Source: UMGS1519 sp050951095
GTDB lineage: Bacteria; Actinomycetota; Coriobacteriia; Coriobacteriales; Eggerthellaceae
Assembly (NCBI GenBank): GCA_050951095.1
Contig: JBMNIQ010000002.1
Span: 124,001 to 188,000, forward strand
Length of the DNA: 64,000 nucleotides
Direction of reading: 5' to 3'
The notes beneath the pieces were generated by a model, which made no database searches, was not told where the DNA came from, and saw only the letters and a program-made list of their open reading frames with translations. Position 1 is the first letter of the stretch; every line of letters begins with the position of its first letter. The position numbers and the translations under genes were made by a program. Shown here piece by piece: positions 12,519 to 23,660 of this stretch.

Positions 12519-14051
12519 TCAGAATTTCGCCTTGATAAGGCCGCTCTCGAGCTTCTTCAGACGGCGCATCTCCCACAGGATGAATACGAGCGTTGTGAAG
12601 ATGGCCAGGAAGTCCGCGCACGGGATGGCCCAATACAGCGAGTCCAAGCCCGTCAGAGACGGGAACAGCGCAGGCAGCACATGCGGCAATATGAACAACA
12701 AGGGGATGAGGAACAGAACCTGACGTGAAAGCGATAGGAAAATGGACTTCGACGGCTGTCCCGTTGCCTGGAAATAGTTCGATCCGACGATTTGGAACCC
12801 CACGAACGGCAGCAGGAGCAGCTGCACCTGCAACGCATAGGCGGTGAACTGCGCCAACGCAGCATCCGTCAATCCGAACGCGCCGACGATCTGCGTCGGG
12901 AACACGTGGATGAGAATCCACATGAACACGGCGATGCCGGTTGCACCCAGCACGCCCAGCCAGAACGTCTTCTTCACGCGGTCGTACTTATGCGCACCGT
13001 AGTTGTAGCCCAGCAGCGGTTGGATAGCGATGGACATGCCCACAAGCGGCAGAATGGAGAACACCGCAACACGCTGCACGACGCCGATGGAGGCAAGCGC
13101 CGCCTCGGCTCCCAGCGGATGCTGCGCGCCGTAGAAGGCAAGCTGGTAATTCAGCACAAAATTGAATACCGTGGCACCCATCTGCACCGCGAAGCTTGCC
13201 GTGCCCAACGTGAGAATGGTCGTGATGGTGTGCCGATGGGGCTTCATGAGCGCAAGCTTTAGCTTCAACGGCGCATTCCCGTTGCTGCGGAAATACCACA
13301 GCACCGTGATGCACGACAGGAACTGGCCGCCGATAGTGGCCAGAGCGCAGCCGAACACCTCCATGCCCAAAACCAGGACCAGCAGGTAATTCAGCACCGT
13401 ACAGGAGACGGCGCCGATCACCATGGTCAGCAGCGCTCGATTCGGCGCACCGGCCGTACGGATAAAGTTGTTCACGCCGGCTCCGATGCATTGGAAGATG
13501 AAGCCGTACGAGATGATGCGAATGTATTGCGCCGCAAGGTCATGCGTTGCCTCCGTGGCGCTGGAGATGGCCAGCAACCAGTTCAGCGTTTGAGGAATGG
13601 TGGCCAACACGACAACGAATGCCCAGATGAAGAGCGAAAGCGTGACCGTATTGCCCAAACTGCGCTCTGCATCTTCCTTGCGTCCCTGACCCAAACGGAG
13701 CGCCGCCAACGCATTGCCGCCGGCGCCGACGAGCATGGATATGGCCATGAACAGGATCATGATGGGCGTGGCAACCGTCATCACGGATAGGCCGATGGAT
13801 CCCATAGCCTGTCCCAAGAACGCAGAAGACAGCAGGTTGTACGACCCGTTGACGAGCATGCCGACAATCGAAGGGATGGAGAACTCCACAATCAGGCGTG
13901 GCAGAGAGGCATTGCCCATGCGGTAGATCTTCTCATCTACCTTGCGCTCATCCTCACGGTTCGGCTGCGGCTCCGGCGCGTGCGCATTCTGCGGCGAGGG
14001 CTGTTCGCCTTGCGTTTGGACGCGGGTATCCTCTTCCTCCGTATGCTTCAT
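12519..14051 (-). CDS. MATE-family multidrug/toxin exporter
   Basis: A 510-residue, 12-segment membrane protein of the MATE (MatE/NorM-DinF) family, which exports cationic compounds using Na+ or H+ gradients. Family features include LPRLIVEFSIPSIVGMLVNG near the N-terminus, two MatE halves, and the mid-protein PLLGYNYGA motif. A hydrophilic N-terminal extension of about 45 residues is rich in charged and Pro residues. Start MKHTEEE is preceded by GGGGGAT at suitable spacing. It has its own upstream region (14052-14261), which is AT-rich and should hold the promoter; no regulator is adjacent. Substrate unknown. Confidence 0.9.
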   Translation of the reverse strand: MKHTEEEDTRVQTQGEQPSPQNAHAPEPQPNREDERKVDEKIYRMGNASLPRLIVEFSIPSIVGMLVNGSYNLLSSAFLGQAMGSIGLSVMTVATPIMILFMAISMLVGAGGNALAALRLGQGRKEDAERSLGNTVTLSLFIWAFVVVLATIPQTLNWLLAISSATEATHDLAAQYIRIISYGFIFQCIGAGVNNFIRTAGAPNRALLTMVIGAVSCTVLNYLLVLVLGMEVFGCALATIGGQFLSCITVLWYFRSNGNAPLKLKLALMKPHRHTITTILTLGTASFAVQMGATVFNFVLNYQLAFYGAQHPLGAEAALASIGVVQRVAVFSILPLVGMSIAIQPLLGYNYGAHKYDRVKKTFWLGVLGATGIAVFMWILIHVFPTQIVGAFGLTDAALAQFTAYALQVQLLLLPFVGFQIVGSNYFQATGQPSKSIFLSLSRQVLFLIPLLFILPHVLPALFPSLTGLDSLYWAIPCADFLAIFTTLVFILWEMRRLKKLESGLIKAKF

Positions 14052-14261
14052 AAACGAAATCCCCCAAAGAATGTAATCGGAATGCACTGACGTGCGGAAA
14101 CGGCACAGTGCGATTGCGTACTATACGCCGCTGGATGGTTGCGGCATTGTGATGCACGCGCATACATATAAACACTATGTTTGCAATGAATATGTTTACG
14201 GCGTGACGAAGACGCGTAAGGTCATCGGGTTCCGCGCAATAGGCTGTACGCCATAGGCGCA

Positions 14262-15131
14262 TTAGCGCAGATGAATCTCCCCGGAAGAAATGGGCGTGCG
14301 CGTGCCGTCTGCCGTGCGCAGCACCAGACAGCCGTCCGGATCGATTCCCTCAACCGTTCCCGCAGCAAGCACCTTATCGTCGATTGTGACAACCGTCACC
14401 GAAGTGCCGATCAGGGCGGCATGCGACTCGTAGCGCTCCTGCAATGCCGTGAACCCGTGCGCCTTCCACAGGCCGTACACGGTGCCGATGCTTTCCAACG
14501 CGGATACCAGGATGCGCTCCATCAGGCGAGCCTGATCGGCATCGGGCCGTTCGCCTGGACCGGCGACAATGGGATGCAGCGGCAATGCCACCTGGTCAAG
14601 CGACTGTGCCGCAGCAGGATCCATCAGGTCCGCCAGGTAGGCAGGCGTGTTCTTGCCGCCTACTTCGGCCGCCTGTTCCGGATGGAACACGTTGACGCCG
14701 ACGCCGATGCAACACGCGTGCTCCACGTATTCGCATGACATGCCGCACAGCTTGCCCGCAGAGCAGACGACGTCGTTCGGCCACTTGATGCGCACATCAT
14801 TGGGGTCGTGCGCGTAGTCCGCCAGCGCTTCGCGCACGGCAAACGAGAGAGCCGGCCCGATGCTGGGCATCTGCCGGACGGGAACATCGGGGCGAAGCAG
14901 CAGCGAGAAATACAGCCCGCCGTAGGGGCTGACCCACGTGCGCCCTTGGCGGCCATAGCCCGCCACCTGCCGCAATGCCGCGGCAACGTATCCTTCGGAA
15001 ACTCCCTGCGCAATGGCATCTTTCACCAGCACGTTCGTGGAAGCCGTCGAATCGAAGGCGTGCACGTCCCAGACCCCGCCGGAAAGCCGCAGGTGCGCGC
15101 TGATAGCCGACGCGTCCAGGACCGCTTCCAT
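14262..15131 (-). CDS. birA: Biotin--[acetyl-CoA-carboxylase] ligase, class I
   Basis: A 289-residue enzyme that makes biotinyl-AMP and attaches biotin to carboxylase biotin carriers. Visible motifs: STNVLVKD (31-38), the adenylate loop GYGRQGRTW (58-66) and KWPND (116-120), plus a short C-terminal SH3-like domain ending SGEIHLR. There is no N-terminal helix-turn-helix, so it is not expected to act as the biotin repressor. Its ATG overlaps the folP-folK stop codon by one base (TAATG), indicating translational coupling as the last gene of the ftsH-folPK-birA unit. Confidence 0.94.
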   Translation of the reverse strand: MEAVLDASAISAHLRLSGGVWDVHAFDSTASTNVLVKDAIAQGVSEGYVAAALRQVAGYGRQGRTWVSPYGGLYFSLLLRPDVPVRQMPSIGPALSFAVREALADYAHDPNDVRIKWPNDVVCSAGKLCGMSCEYVEHACCIGVGVNVFHPEQAAEVGGKNTPAYLADLMDPAAAQSLDQVALPLHPIVAGPGERPDADQARLMERILVSALESIGTVYGLWKAHGFTALQERYESHAALIGTSVTVVTIDDKVLAAGTVEGIDPDGCLVLRTADGTRTPISSGEIHLR

Positions 15132-16438
15132 TACAGGCGTACCGCCTTGCCGACCGTCACGTTCTCAGCCGTGACCGGCGTGCCGTTCGACAGCACGTGG
15201 TTCGGCAGGATGTCCTGCAGCGGCTTCACAACGAAATCGCGCTCCAGCATACGCGGATGCGGCAGCTTGAGAATGTCCAGGTCGGACACGTAGCCCTGAT
15301 AGTCCAGAATGTCGATGTCGCAGGTACGCGGCCCCTTCGGGATGTCGCGGACGCGCCCCAGGCTGTCCTCGATGGCGTTCAGGCACTTCAGCAGCTGTTG
15401 CGGCGGAAGACCCGTGCGAATCAGGACAACCGTATTCACGAACGGATCCTGGTCCTCGTAATATGCAGGTTCGCTTTCGTAGAACGGCGCAACGTCGATA
15501 ACCAACGTGTCCGGCATCTGGCAGATATCGCCGATGGCCTTGTTCAGCTGCGCGATCTTCGCCTGGCGCTCTTCGCCGGGCTCCGCAACCAGCGGCACGT
15601 TCGCGCCAAGGCCCAGCAGCGCATACGGACGCAGCTCCTTCAGCGCATCGATGGTGGCGGGCACATTGTGCGTGCGGATGACGCATGCCCCCAGCTCGCA
15701 CGCCAGCAGCGCCTCCGCGGCACTGGCCGTGTCGCGCTTCTTCGGCTCGGCGATCTCGTACAGCTTGCCGATGTAGCTCTTGCGGGAAACGGCCGCCATC
15801 ACGGGATAGCCCACGTGCACGAGCTCGTGCAGATTGCGCATGAGCTCGACCGTCTGCGGAATGGTCTTCGCGAAGCCGGGACCGGGATCCAGGCAGATGC
15901 GGTCATGGGAGATGCCCGCGGCCTCGAGTTCGGCCGCCCGTTCGGCAAGCGCATCGCAGACTTCCCGCACCACGTCGTCGTACTGCGCGAGGCTCTGCAT
16001 ATTCGAAGGCTCGCCCTTCATGTGCATGACCACCAGGCCGGCATCGCAGTTCGCGGCAACCTTGACCATCTCCGGATCGCGGAATCCGGTGACGTCGTTG
16101 ATGATAGCGGCGCCCGCGTCCACACACGCCTGCGCCACCTGCGCATGACGCGTGTCGATGCTGACGCACATACCGTCTTCCACCAGGCGTTTCACAACGG
16201 GAAGCACGCGATTCGTCTCCTCTTCCACGGAAACAGGATCGGAGCCCGGCCGCGTGGATTCGCCGCCGACGTCGATAATGAGCGCGCCCTGATCGATCAT
16301 CTCCCGCGCGTGCGCAACAGCCACATCGGGATCGTTCCACTGACCGCCGTCCGAGAACGAATCGGGCGTGACGTTCAGGATGCCCATGATGAAGGGCGTC
16401 CGGGAATCATACGAGAAGTTTCCACAACGCCAAATCAT
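15131..16438 (-). CDS. folPK: Fused dihydropteroate synthase / HPPK
   Basis: A 435-residue bifunctional folate enzyme. Residues 1 to about 270 are FolP (NVTPDSFSDGG at 22-32, DVGGESTRPGS at 56-66, SRKSYIGK near 218). Residues from about 272 are FolK, with LGLGANVP, then FYESEPAYY and GPRTCDIDIL. HPPK pyrophosphorylates hydroxymethyl-dihydropterin and FolP condenses it with p-aminobenzoate, so the fusion joins consecutive steps. In many bacteria these are separate genes and the fusion order varies. folE and folB are not in the neighbourhood. Good ribosome site AAAGGAAG. It lies 30 bases after ftsH and overlaps birA. Confidence 0.93.
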   Translation of the reverse strand: MIWRCGNFSYDSRTPFIMGILNVTPDSFSDGGQWNDPDVAVAHAREMIDQGALIIDVGGESTRPGSDPVSVEEETNRVLPVVKRLVEDGMCVSIDTRHAQVAQACVDAGAAIINDVTGFRDPEMVKVAANCDAGLVVMHMKGEPSNMQSLAQYDDVVREVCDALAERAAELEAAGISHDRICLDPGPGFAKTIPQTVELMRNLHELVHVGYPVMAAVSRKSYIGKLYEIAEPKKRDTASAAEALLACELGACVIRTHNVPATIDALKELRPYALLGLGANVPLVAEPGEERQAKIAQLNKAIGDICQMPDTLVIDVAPFYESEPAYYEDQDPFVNTVVLIRTGLPPQQLLKCLNAIEDSLGRVRDIPKGPRTCDIDILDYQGYVSDLDILKLPHPRMLERDFVVKPLQDILPNHVLSNGTPVTAENVTVGKAVRL

Positions 16439-16468
16439 GCGAAGAACTTCCTTTCGTCGGATGAATTG

Positions 16469-18709
<2,241 letters not shown>

Positions 18710-18743
18710 GTAGGCTATTCTCCGTCTTTATATGTCGTTTCGC

Positions 18744-19319
18744 CTAGTCGCGGGCAATGCCGTGGCTGTTGCCCAAATCATAGACCTCGTGTTTCAAGAT
18801 GCCGATATAGGGAAGGTTGCGATAGCGTTCCGCATAGTCCAACCCGTATCCCACAATGAATTCATCCGGCACTTCGAAGCCGACGTACTTGCAGTCGATG
18901 CGCGGGGCGTCTTTGCGATCCTTGTACAGCAAGGCGGCCACCTGGATGTCCGCCGGATGGTGGGAAGCCAGGCTCTTGATGGTGTAGTTCAGCGTTAGAC
19001 CGCTGTCCACAATGTCTTCCGCGATAAGCACGTGCTTGTCCTTGATGTCGGACGTGATGTCCTTCAGCACGCGGACGATACCGCTGCTGACGGCACCGGA
19101 GCCGTACGAGGAAATGGCCATGTAGTCCATTTCTATCGGCAAATCGATGGCGCGCACCAGGTCCGCCATGAAGATGGCGGCTCCGCGCAGCACGGATATC
19201 ACGACCAGCTGCTTCCCCGCATAGTCTTCCGTAATCTGCCTGCCCATCTCGGTTACGCGGTCGCGCAGCTGTTCTTCGCTATAGCAGATTCGTTCGATAT
19301 CGGGATGCAGCTCATGCAT
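18744..19319 (-). CDS. hpt: Hypoxanthine phosphoribosyltransferase
   Basis: A 191-residue purine-salvage enzyme that makes IMP or GMP from hypoxanthine or guanine and PRPP. The PRPP-binding loop VLIAEDIVDSGLT (with the two acidic residues) and the VISVLRGAAIF segment are clear. Start MHELHPDI was chosen because AAAGAGG lies just upstream; the longer in-frame extension has atypical composition. hpt-ftsH adjacency is widely conserved. Its usual upstream partner tilS is here separated by an opposite-strand gene and maf. Confidence 0.95.
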   Translation of the reverse strand: MHELHPDIERICYSEEQLRDRVTEMGRQITEDYAGKQLVVISVLRGAAIFMADLVRAIDLPIEMDYMAISSYGSGAVSSGIVRVLKDITSDIKDKHVLIAEDIVDSGLTLNYTIKSLASHHPADIQVAALLYKDRKDAPRIDCKYVGFEVPDEFIVGYGLDYAERYRNLPYIGILKHEVYDLGNSHGIARD

Positions 19320-19588
19320 CGATGGCCTCTTTTCGCCGTGTCTTTTCGCGATTGCGGATAGATGCCGCGAGCCGCCATAGCACACGGCTACCCGGGACAG
19401 CCTATTCCACAGAGGAACAGTGTAACAAAGCTTCAAGGCGCTTCCCGCGTTCATCACAGTTAATACCGAGCTGCTGCGTAAACGGTCGAAACACCCGATG
19501 GGAAAACGTTCATACGCTCCCTATAATCGAAGGACGAGGATGCGCGACCCCGCTTCCTCCGTAACGCACGCCGCAGAAAGGGGCCATT

Positions 19589-20020
19589 ATGCAGCACACG
19601 TGCACCGTCACCGTCTTGAAGACGCCCTGCTTCGAGGACCTGCAGAGGATGTACCTTGCAGACCCCGCGAGCGGCCCCTGCCCGTGTTTCGCCGTCGGGC
19701 AGGAGTTCACGTTCCACCGCACGCCCGGGCGCGACGACTTCTGGGACTTCGGCCGCCATGCGGGCAGGGACGGGGAACCCTTTCCGTGCGCGGAGGCGTG
19801 GGACGCCATCAGCCGCTACATCTACACGGCGCTGCAGGGCGGGTCCATCATGAGCCGCTGGACGAACGACGAGCGCATGATGATCGCCTGCTGCAACGAC
19901 GGCACGCGCCCCGTGACCTTCAAGATAGAGCGGCACGACATCCCCGAGACGCCCGAGGAGGAGGCCTGGCTGGCAGCGCAGGATTTCGGCAACTCCGCCG
20001 ATGTCGCCTATACGGGATAG
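19589..20020 (+). CDS. TIGR04076 family protein
   Basis: A 143-residue soluble protein resembling the TIGR04076 family found in anaerobes: an N-terminal beta strand (TVTVLKTPCFEDL), a GPCPCFAVGQEF segment with paired cysteines, then SRYIYTALQGG and a later CCNDG motif. Biochemical role unknown; conserved cysteines suggest metal or redox binding. It is transcribed against its neighbours, between hpt and maf, and ends in a bidirectional terminator at 20045-20080. A -10-like TATAAT (19522-19527) lies upstream without a clear -35. Ribosome site AAAGGGG precedes the ATG. Confidence 0.75.
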   Translation: MQHTCTVTVLKTPCFEDLQRMYLADPASGPCPCFAVGQEFTFHRTPGRDDFWDFGRHAGRDGEPFPCAEAWDAISRYIYTALQGGSIMSRWTNDERMMIACCNDGTRPVTFKIERHDIPETPEEEAWLAAQDFGNSADVAYTG

Positions 20021-20044
20021 GCTCTCGACCTGCGAAAACAACAA

Positions 20045-20080
20045 GGCCGCCGGTTCATGCGAATCGGCGGCCCGTTTTCT
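20045..20080. terminator. Bidirectional terminator between the TIGR04076 gene and maf
   Basis: A perfect 8-pair stem (GGCCGCCG 20045-20052 with CGGCGGCC 20065-20072) has TTTT on the plus-strand side and, read leftwards, a TTGTTGTTTT tract. It can serve both convergent genes. Confidence 0.85.
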
Positions 20081-20103
20081 TCGCTCCGCGCTTGCCGGCC
20101 GTG

Positions 20104-20727
20104 CTAGTTCTCCGGCGTGCGCAGGTCCGGGAACAGCTCCAGCAGCTTCCCTACCGGCAAGCCGACGATGTTGCCGTAGTCGCCGTCGTACGACGCCACC
20201 AGTTTCGCGCCTTCGCCCTGGATGGCGTAAGCGCCCGCCTTGTCACGGCTCTCGCCCGTGGCCACGTACTCCGCAATCTCCTGCTCCGTCAGGTCCCGGA
20301 ACGTCACAGTGCTGGTCACATGGAATTCGCGATGGCCCACGCTGATCTTGTCCGGCGCGCTTGCCAGCACGCGCCACACCGCAACGCCGGTGATGACCTG
20401 GTGCGTTCTACCGGAAAGCTGGCGCAGCATGGCCTTTGCGTCCTCGGCGAACTTCGGCTTGCCGAATATCTTCCCGTCCAGCACCACCATGGTATCGGCC
20501 CCGATGATGGTTGCCTGACCCAGATACGGCTGCGCCAGCAGCGCCTGCACGGCCGTGCCCGCCTTGCGCTGCGCCAGCGTTTCGGCGGCGCGCGCCGGAT
20601 CAAGCTTCAGGTCGTCGTCCAGCGACTCGTCCACGTTCGACGTGAAGACGGTATAGCGGATGCCCTCGCGGTCCAGCAGCGCACGGCGACGGGGGCTGCC
20701 CGACGCCAGGATGATATCGGTAATCAC
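20104..20727 (-). CDS. maf: Maf-family nucleotide pyrophosphatase
   Basis: A 207-residue house-cleaning nucleoside triphosphate pyrophosphatase (Maf/YhdE/YceF type) that hydrolyses dTTP/UTP or modified nucleotides. Motifs: ILASGSPRRRALL at the N-terminus, GADTMVVLDG and GKP in the centre, and the DKAGAYAIQG segment. The start is GTG, one base after the tilS stop, so the two are translated together. Minus-strand neighbours downstream are cut off by the bidirectional terminator. Confidence 0.94.
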   Translation of the reverse strand: MITDIILASGSPRRRALLDREGIRYTVFTSNVDESLDDDLKLDPARAAETLAQRKAGTAVQALLAQPYLGQATIIGADTMVVLDGKIFGKPKFAEDAKAMLRQLSGRTHQVITGVAVWRVLASAPDKISVGHREFHVTSTVTFRDLTEQEIAEYVATGESRDKAGAYAIQGEGAKLVASYDGDYGNIVGLPVGKLLELFPDLRTPEN

Positions 20728-20728
20728 G

Positions 20729-21850
20729 TCAGTCCTGCTTCCTGCGAGAACGGTAGACCGACATCGGCTCGATGCGCAGTCCCTGCTTGTTGGCGCTCAG
20801 CGCCAGGTTGCCCTGGATGTTGCCGGTATACCCGCTGACAGGCTTGCCGTCGGCGAAGCCGTCCGTGATGGCGGTGACGGCCGACGTCTCCACGCGGGCA
20901 TCGCCGCCCAGGATAAGCTGCAGCGTCTGGAACGCCACGCGGCGCTGCATGGGAAGCGGCAGCGTGCCGAACAGCGGCAGCAGCACGCAGCCGTCCGCCC
21001 AGTCCACGGCCTTGTCGGGCTCCGTGCGGTCCGTCCAGGACACCACCCGCTCCATCATTTCGTTCGCCTGGGCATCCAGCATGTCGTCCTCGTCGCCCAC
21101 CAGGTTCATGGAACGGCACAGCGTGTCCAGCAGCTGCGGGTTGCGCTGCTTCGCCAGCGGCACAATCTCATGGCGCACGAATGCGCGGAAGCGGTCCGTA
21201 TGCGCGTTCGTGGCATCTTCGCGCCACAGGTTGCCCTCCCCGTCATGGACCACGGGACGGTCCGCGTCGTCTGCCGCATCGCGCTCGCGGATGTATTCGC
21301 GCAGGTCATCGCGGCTGACATCCAGCAGCGGGCGAACCACCGGGCCGTTGCGGTAGAGCATGGAGCGGAAACCGCCGGGACCCGTGCCCACAATGGAGCG
21401 CATGTAGAAGCTCTCCACGCGGTCGTCCTGCGTATGCGCCGTGAAAACGCGGCCGGAACTCAGCGGCACGGAAAGATGGAGGCAGAAGCGGGACAGCGCA
21501 TCGCTGGCGGAGGCATAGCGCTCGCGGCGACCGATGGCCTCCAGGTTCTCGCCCGTCTCCTTCGCCTGACCGGCGACATCCACATCCACCAGGAAGAACG
21601 GCAGATCGAGCACCTCCGCAAGATGCTGCACGAACGCCGCATCGTCATCGGCGTCCTTGCCGCGCAGATGGTGGTTCACATGGAGCAGTGCGACCTGCCC
21701 CAATTCCCCTTGCGCCTGCAGTTCGCTGGCAAGGTACGCCAGCGCCGTGGAATCCGATCCGCCGGACACCATGAGCAGCACCGGGGTATCGGCATCGGCC
21801 AGCTGGCGTTCGTGGATGGTCTGTACGACTTTCCCCAGAATATCAGCCAT
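20729..21850 (-). CDS. tilS: tRNA(Ile)-lysidine synthase
   Basis: A 373-residue ATP-dependent enzyme that converts the wobble C of tRNA-Ile2 (CAU) to lysidine. The PP-loop SGGSDSTALAYL lies near residues 29-40, followed by HHLRG and the RRERYA and THTQDDRVE motifs of the N-terminal catalytic domain. The C-terminal part is shorter than in E. coli TilS, as common in actinobacteria. Ribosome site AAGGAGTG. It heads a tilS-maf pair; in related genomes tilS is often directly followed by hpt and ftsH. Confidence 0.93.
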   Translation of the reverse strand: MADILGKVVQTIHERQLADADTPVLLMVSGGSDSTALAYLASELQAQGELGQVALLHVNHHLRGKDADDDAAFVQHLAEVLDLPFFLVDVDVAGQAKETGENLEAIGRRERYASASDALSRFCLHLSVPLSSGRVFTAHTQDDRVESFYMRSIVGTGPGGFRSMLYRNGPVVRPLLDVSRDDLREYIRERDAADDADRPVVHDGEGNLWREDATNAHTDRFRAFVRHEIVPLAKQRNPQLLDTLCRSMNLVGDEDDMLDAQANEMMERVVSWTDRTEPDKAVDWADGCVLLPLFGTLPLPMQRRVAFQTLQLILGGDARVETSAVTAITDGFADGKPVSGYTGNIQGNLALSANKQGLRIEPMSVYRSRRKQD

Positions 21851-22097
21851 ATTCGTTCACTCCTTCGCCGCGTTGGGCGGCAAGACGGCGGGCGGCGGCG
21901 CAATCGCGTTCTTGCGAACGCGGCCGGGCATCCGGCCTTGGCGCGGCCGGGCATCGGCGATCTGCGCGTCTTGCGCCCGCGCTGTTCGTACCCCGCTATG
22001 ATACCGCGACGAGGAATTAATCGTGCATTGTCCATCTGCTCTGCGGACAAGCGCCCGGCAGCTGATATAGTTTGCGCAACGATAAGGAGAGCATGCC

Positions 22098-22463
22098 ATG
22101 CATTTCATCATCCGTTGGATCGTCACCGCAATCGCCGTCGCCGCCGCCTTCACCGTCGTGCCGGGCCTTCAAGTGGTCGGCACGAACAGCACCGTCGAGG
22201 CCATTGCCGTTGTCGCGCTGTTCCTGGCGCTTATCAACATGGTCATCAAGCCGATATTGAAGGTGGTGGGCGCCCCCATCACGGTATTGACGCTGGGGCT
22301 GTTCGCCCTGGTGGTGAACACATTCCTGCTGTACCTTGCCGCGTATTGCGCCGGCTTGTTCGGCGTGAGCGTCTACATTGCAAGCTTCGGATCGGCCTTC
22401 GTGGGCGCGCTCATCATCAGCATCGTCACGTTCATCCTGGGGCTGATTCCGGGACTGGAGTAA
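22098..22463 (+). CDS. YvlD/phage-holin-like four-helix membrane protein
   Basis: A 121-residue, four-segment integral membrane protein of the PF04020 type (called phage holin family IV or YvlD). Family features are the N-terminal IIRWIVTAIAV helix, the INMVIKPILKV turn and the LTLGLFALVVN helix. Despite the label, chromosomal copies are not phage lysis proteins; their function is poorly known and some are stress-linked. A ribosome site AAGGAG is present. It is a lone plus-strand gene convergent with mtnA, 18 bases apart. Confidence 0.82.
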   Translation: MHFIIRWIVTAIAVAAAFTVVPGLQVVGTNSTVEAIAVVALFLALINMVIKPILKVVGAPITVLTLGLFALVVNTFLLYLAAYCAGLFGVSVYIASFGSAFVGALIISIVTFILGLIPGLE

Positions 22464-22481
22464 GCGCGCCCGACAGCTGCG

Positions 22482-23585
22482 CTACAGCACGTCCTTCAGG
22501 CTCATGAACTTGCGCAGGTTGTACAGCGCGCCGGATTCATGCACGGCCGGGCGGATGACGCCGCGCTCCGTGATGATGCCGTTGATGAGCTCGGCAGGCG
22601 TCACGTCGAATGCCGGGTTGTACACGTTGCGCGGATATGCCGTCACGTCGCAGACCTCGTTCGGGTCGCGGAATTCGATGGGAATCTGCGCACCTTCGTC
22701 CAGATTGACGTCGATGGTGGACGTCGGCGCCGCCACGTAGAACGGAATGCGGTGGTAATCTGCGGCGATGGCCAGCGAATACGTGCCGATCTTATTCGCC
22801 GTGTCGCCGTTCGCGCAGATGCGGTCCGCACCCACGATGACGGCATCCACGAATCCCTGCTTCATGAGCATGGCGGCCATGTCGTCGCATTCCACCGTGC
22901 ACGGAATGCCCGCTTCCGTGAGCTCCCATGCCGTCAGGCGCGCTCCCTGGCCCACCGGGCGCGTCTCGTCGCAATACACATGCGAAATGCGCCCCTGCGC
23001 GTGCGCCGCGTACACCACGCCCAGCGCCGTGCCGTAGAATACCGTGGCCAGGCTTCCGGCGTTGCAGTGCGTCAGCACGCGCGCCCCTTCGGGAAGCAGT
23101 GGGGCGCCCGCCTTGCCGATGGCACGGTTGCACTCCTCGTCTTCGGCCTCCATCTTCTTCGCGCGCGTCAGGCCGGATGCGGCCGCCATCTGGACCGTTG
23201 CGCCGTTCTGCAGCGCATCCAGGATGACGTGCAAGGCGCGGTCCACGCCCCACGAAAGGTTCACGGCCGTCGGGCGCGCCGTGGCGATCTCGTTCGCCAC
23301 GGAATTCAGGCTGGTGCGGAACCCGTCGACGTCGGATGTGCCGGGCGCGTTGTTCACGGCCCACATGGCAAGCGCCGCCGCCCCCGTCACGCCCAGCGCC
23401 GGCGCGCCGCGCACGGCAAGCGACTTCACAGCGTCTATGACCTGGCGGTAATCCGTCAAGACGACCATCTTCTTCTCGGCCGGCAGCTTGCGCTGGTCGA
23501 TGATGCGCAGCACCGCGCGGTCGAAGCCGTCTTCGGCCGTCTTCGTCAGTATCTCGATGGTACGGGGCAGGTTCTCAACACCCAC
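22482..23585 (-). CDS. mtnA: S-methyl-5-thioribose-1-phosphate isomerase
   Basis: A 367-residue isomerase that converts methylthioribose-1-phosphate to methylthioribulose-1-phosphate in sulfur salvage. Motifs: VRGAPALGVTGA, THCNAGSLAT with the catalytic cysteine, GADRI, NKIGTY. It starts at GTG with AGGAGGT just upstream. The remaining mtn genes are absent nearby; many anaerobes use MtnA in a DHAP shunt with an aldolase. The preceding gene on the strand is a PLP aminotransferase, which could close methionine salvage (ketomethylthiobutyrate to methionine), but that link is inference. Confidence 0.93.
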   Translation of the reverse strand: MGVENLPRTIEILTKTAEDGFDRAVLRIIDQRKLPAEKKMVVLTDYRQVIDAVKSLAVRGAPALGVTGAAALAMWAVNNAPGTSDVDGFRTSLNSVANEIATARPTAVNLSWGVDRALHVILDALQNGATVQMAAASGLTRAKKMEAEDEECNRAIGKAGAPLLPEGARVLTHCNAGSLATVFYGTALGVVYAAHAQGRISHVYCDETRPVGQGARLTAWELTEAGIPCTVECDDMAAMLMKQGFVDAVIVGADRICANGDTANKIGTYSLAIAADYHRIPFYVAAPTSTIDVNLDEGAQIPIEFRDPNEVCDVTAYPRNVYNPAFDVTPAELINGIITERGVIRPAVHESGALYNLRKFMSLKDVL

Positions 23586-23604
23586 GATGCACCTCCTGAA
23601 AGGG

Positions 23605-23632
23605 AACCGCCGGGCGGGCTGCCCGGCGGGTT
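23605..23632 (-). terminator. Hairpin after the aminotransferase
   Basis: A GC stem (23605-23615 with 23621-23632, one bulge) lies between the aminotransferase stop and mtnA. The T-run is weak (GGTTCCCTTTC), so readthrough into mtnA is likely. Confidence 0.5.
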
Positions 23633-23660
23633 GCGTTTACCTGTTGCTCATGCGATTGCG

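Noticed and set aside
14262..15131. BirA as a biotin-sensing repressor of bioY
   Set aside because: The protein has no N-terminal DNA-binding domain, so only the ligase role is supported.
22098..22463. Prophage indication from the holin-family label
   Set aside because: The family is chromosomal and no other phage gene is present around it.
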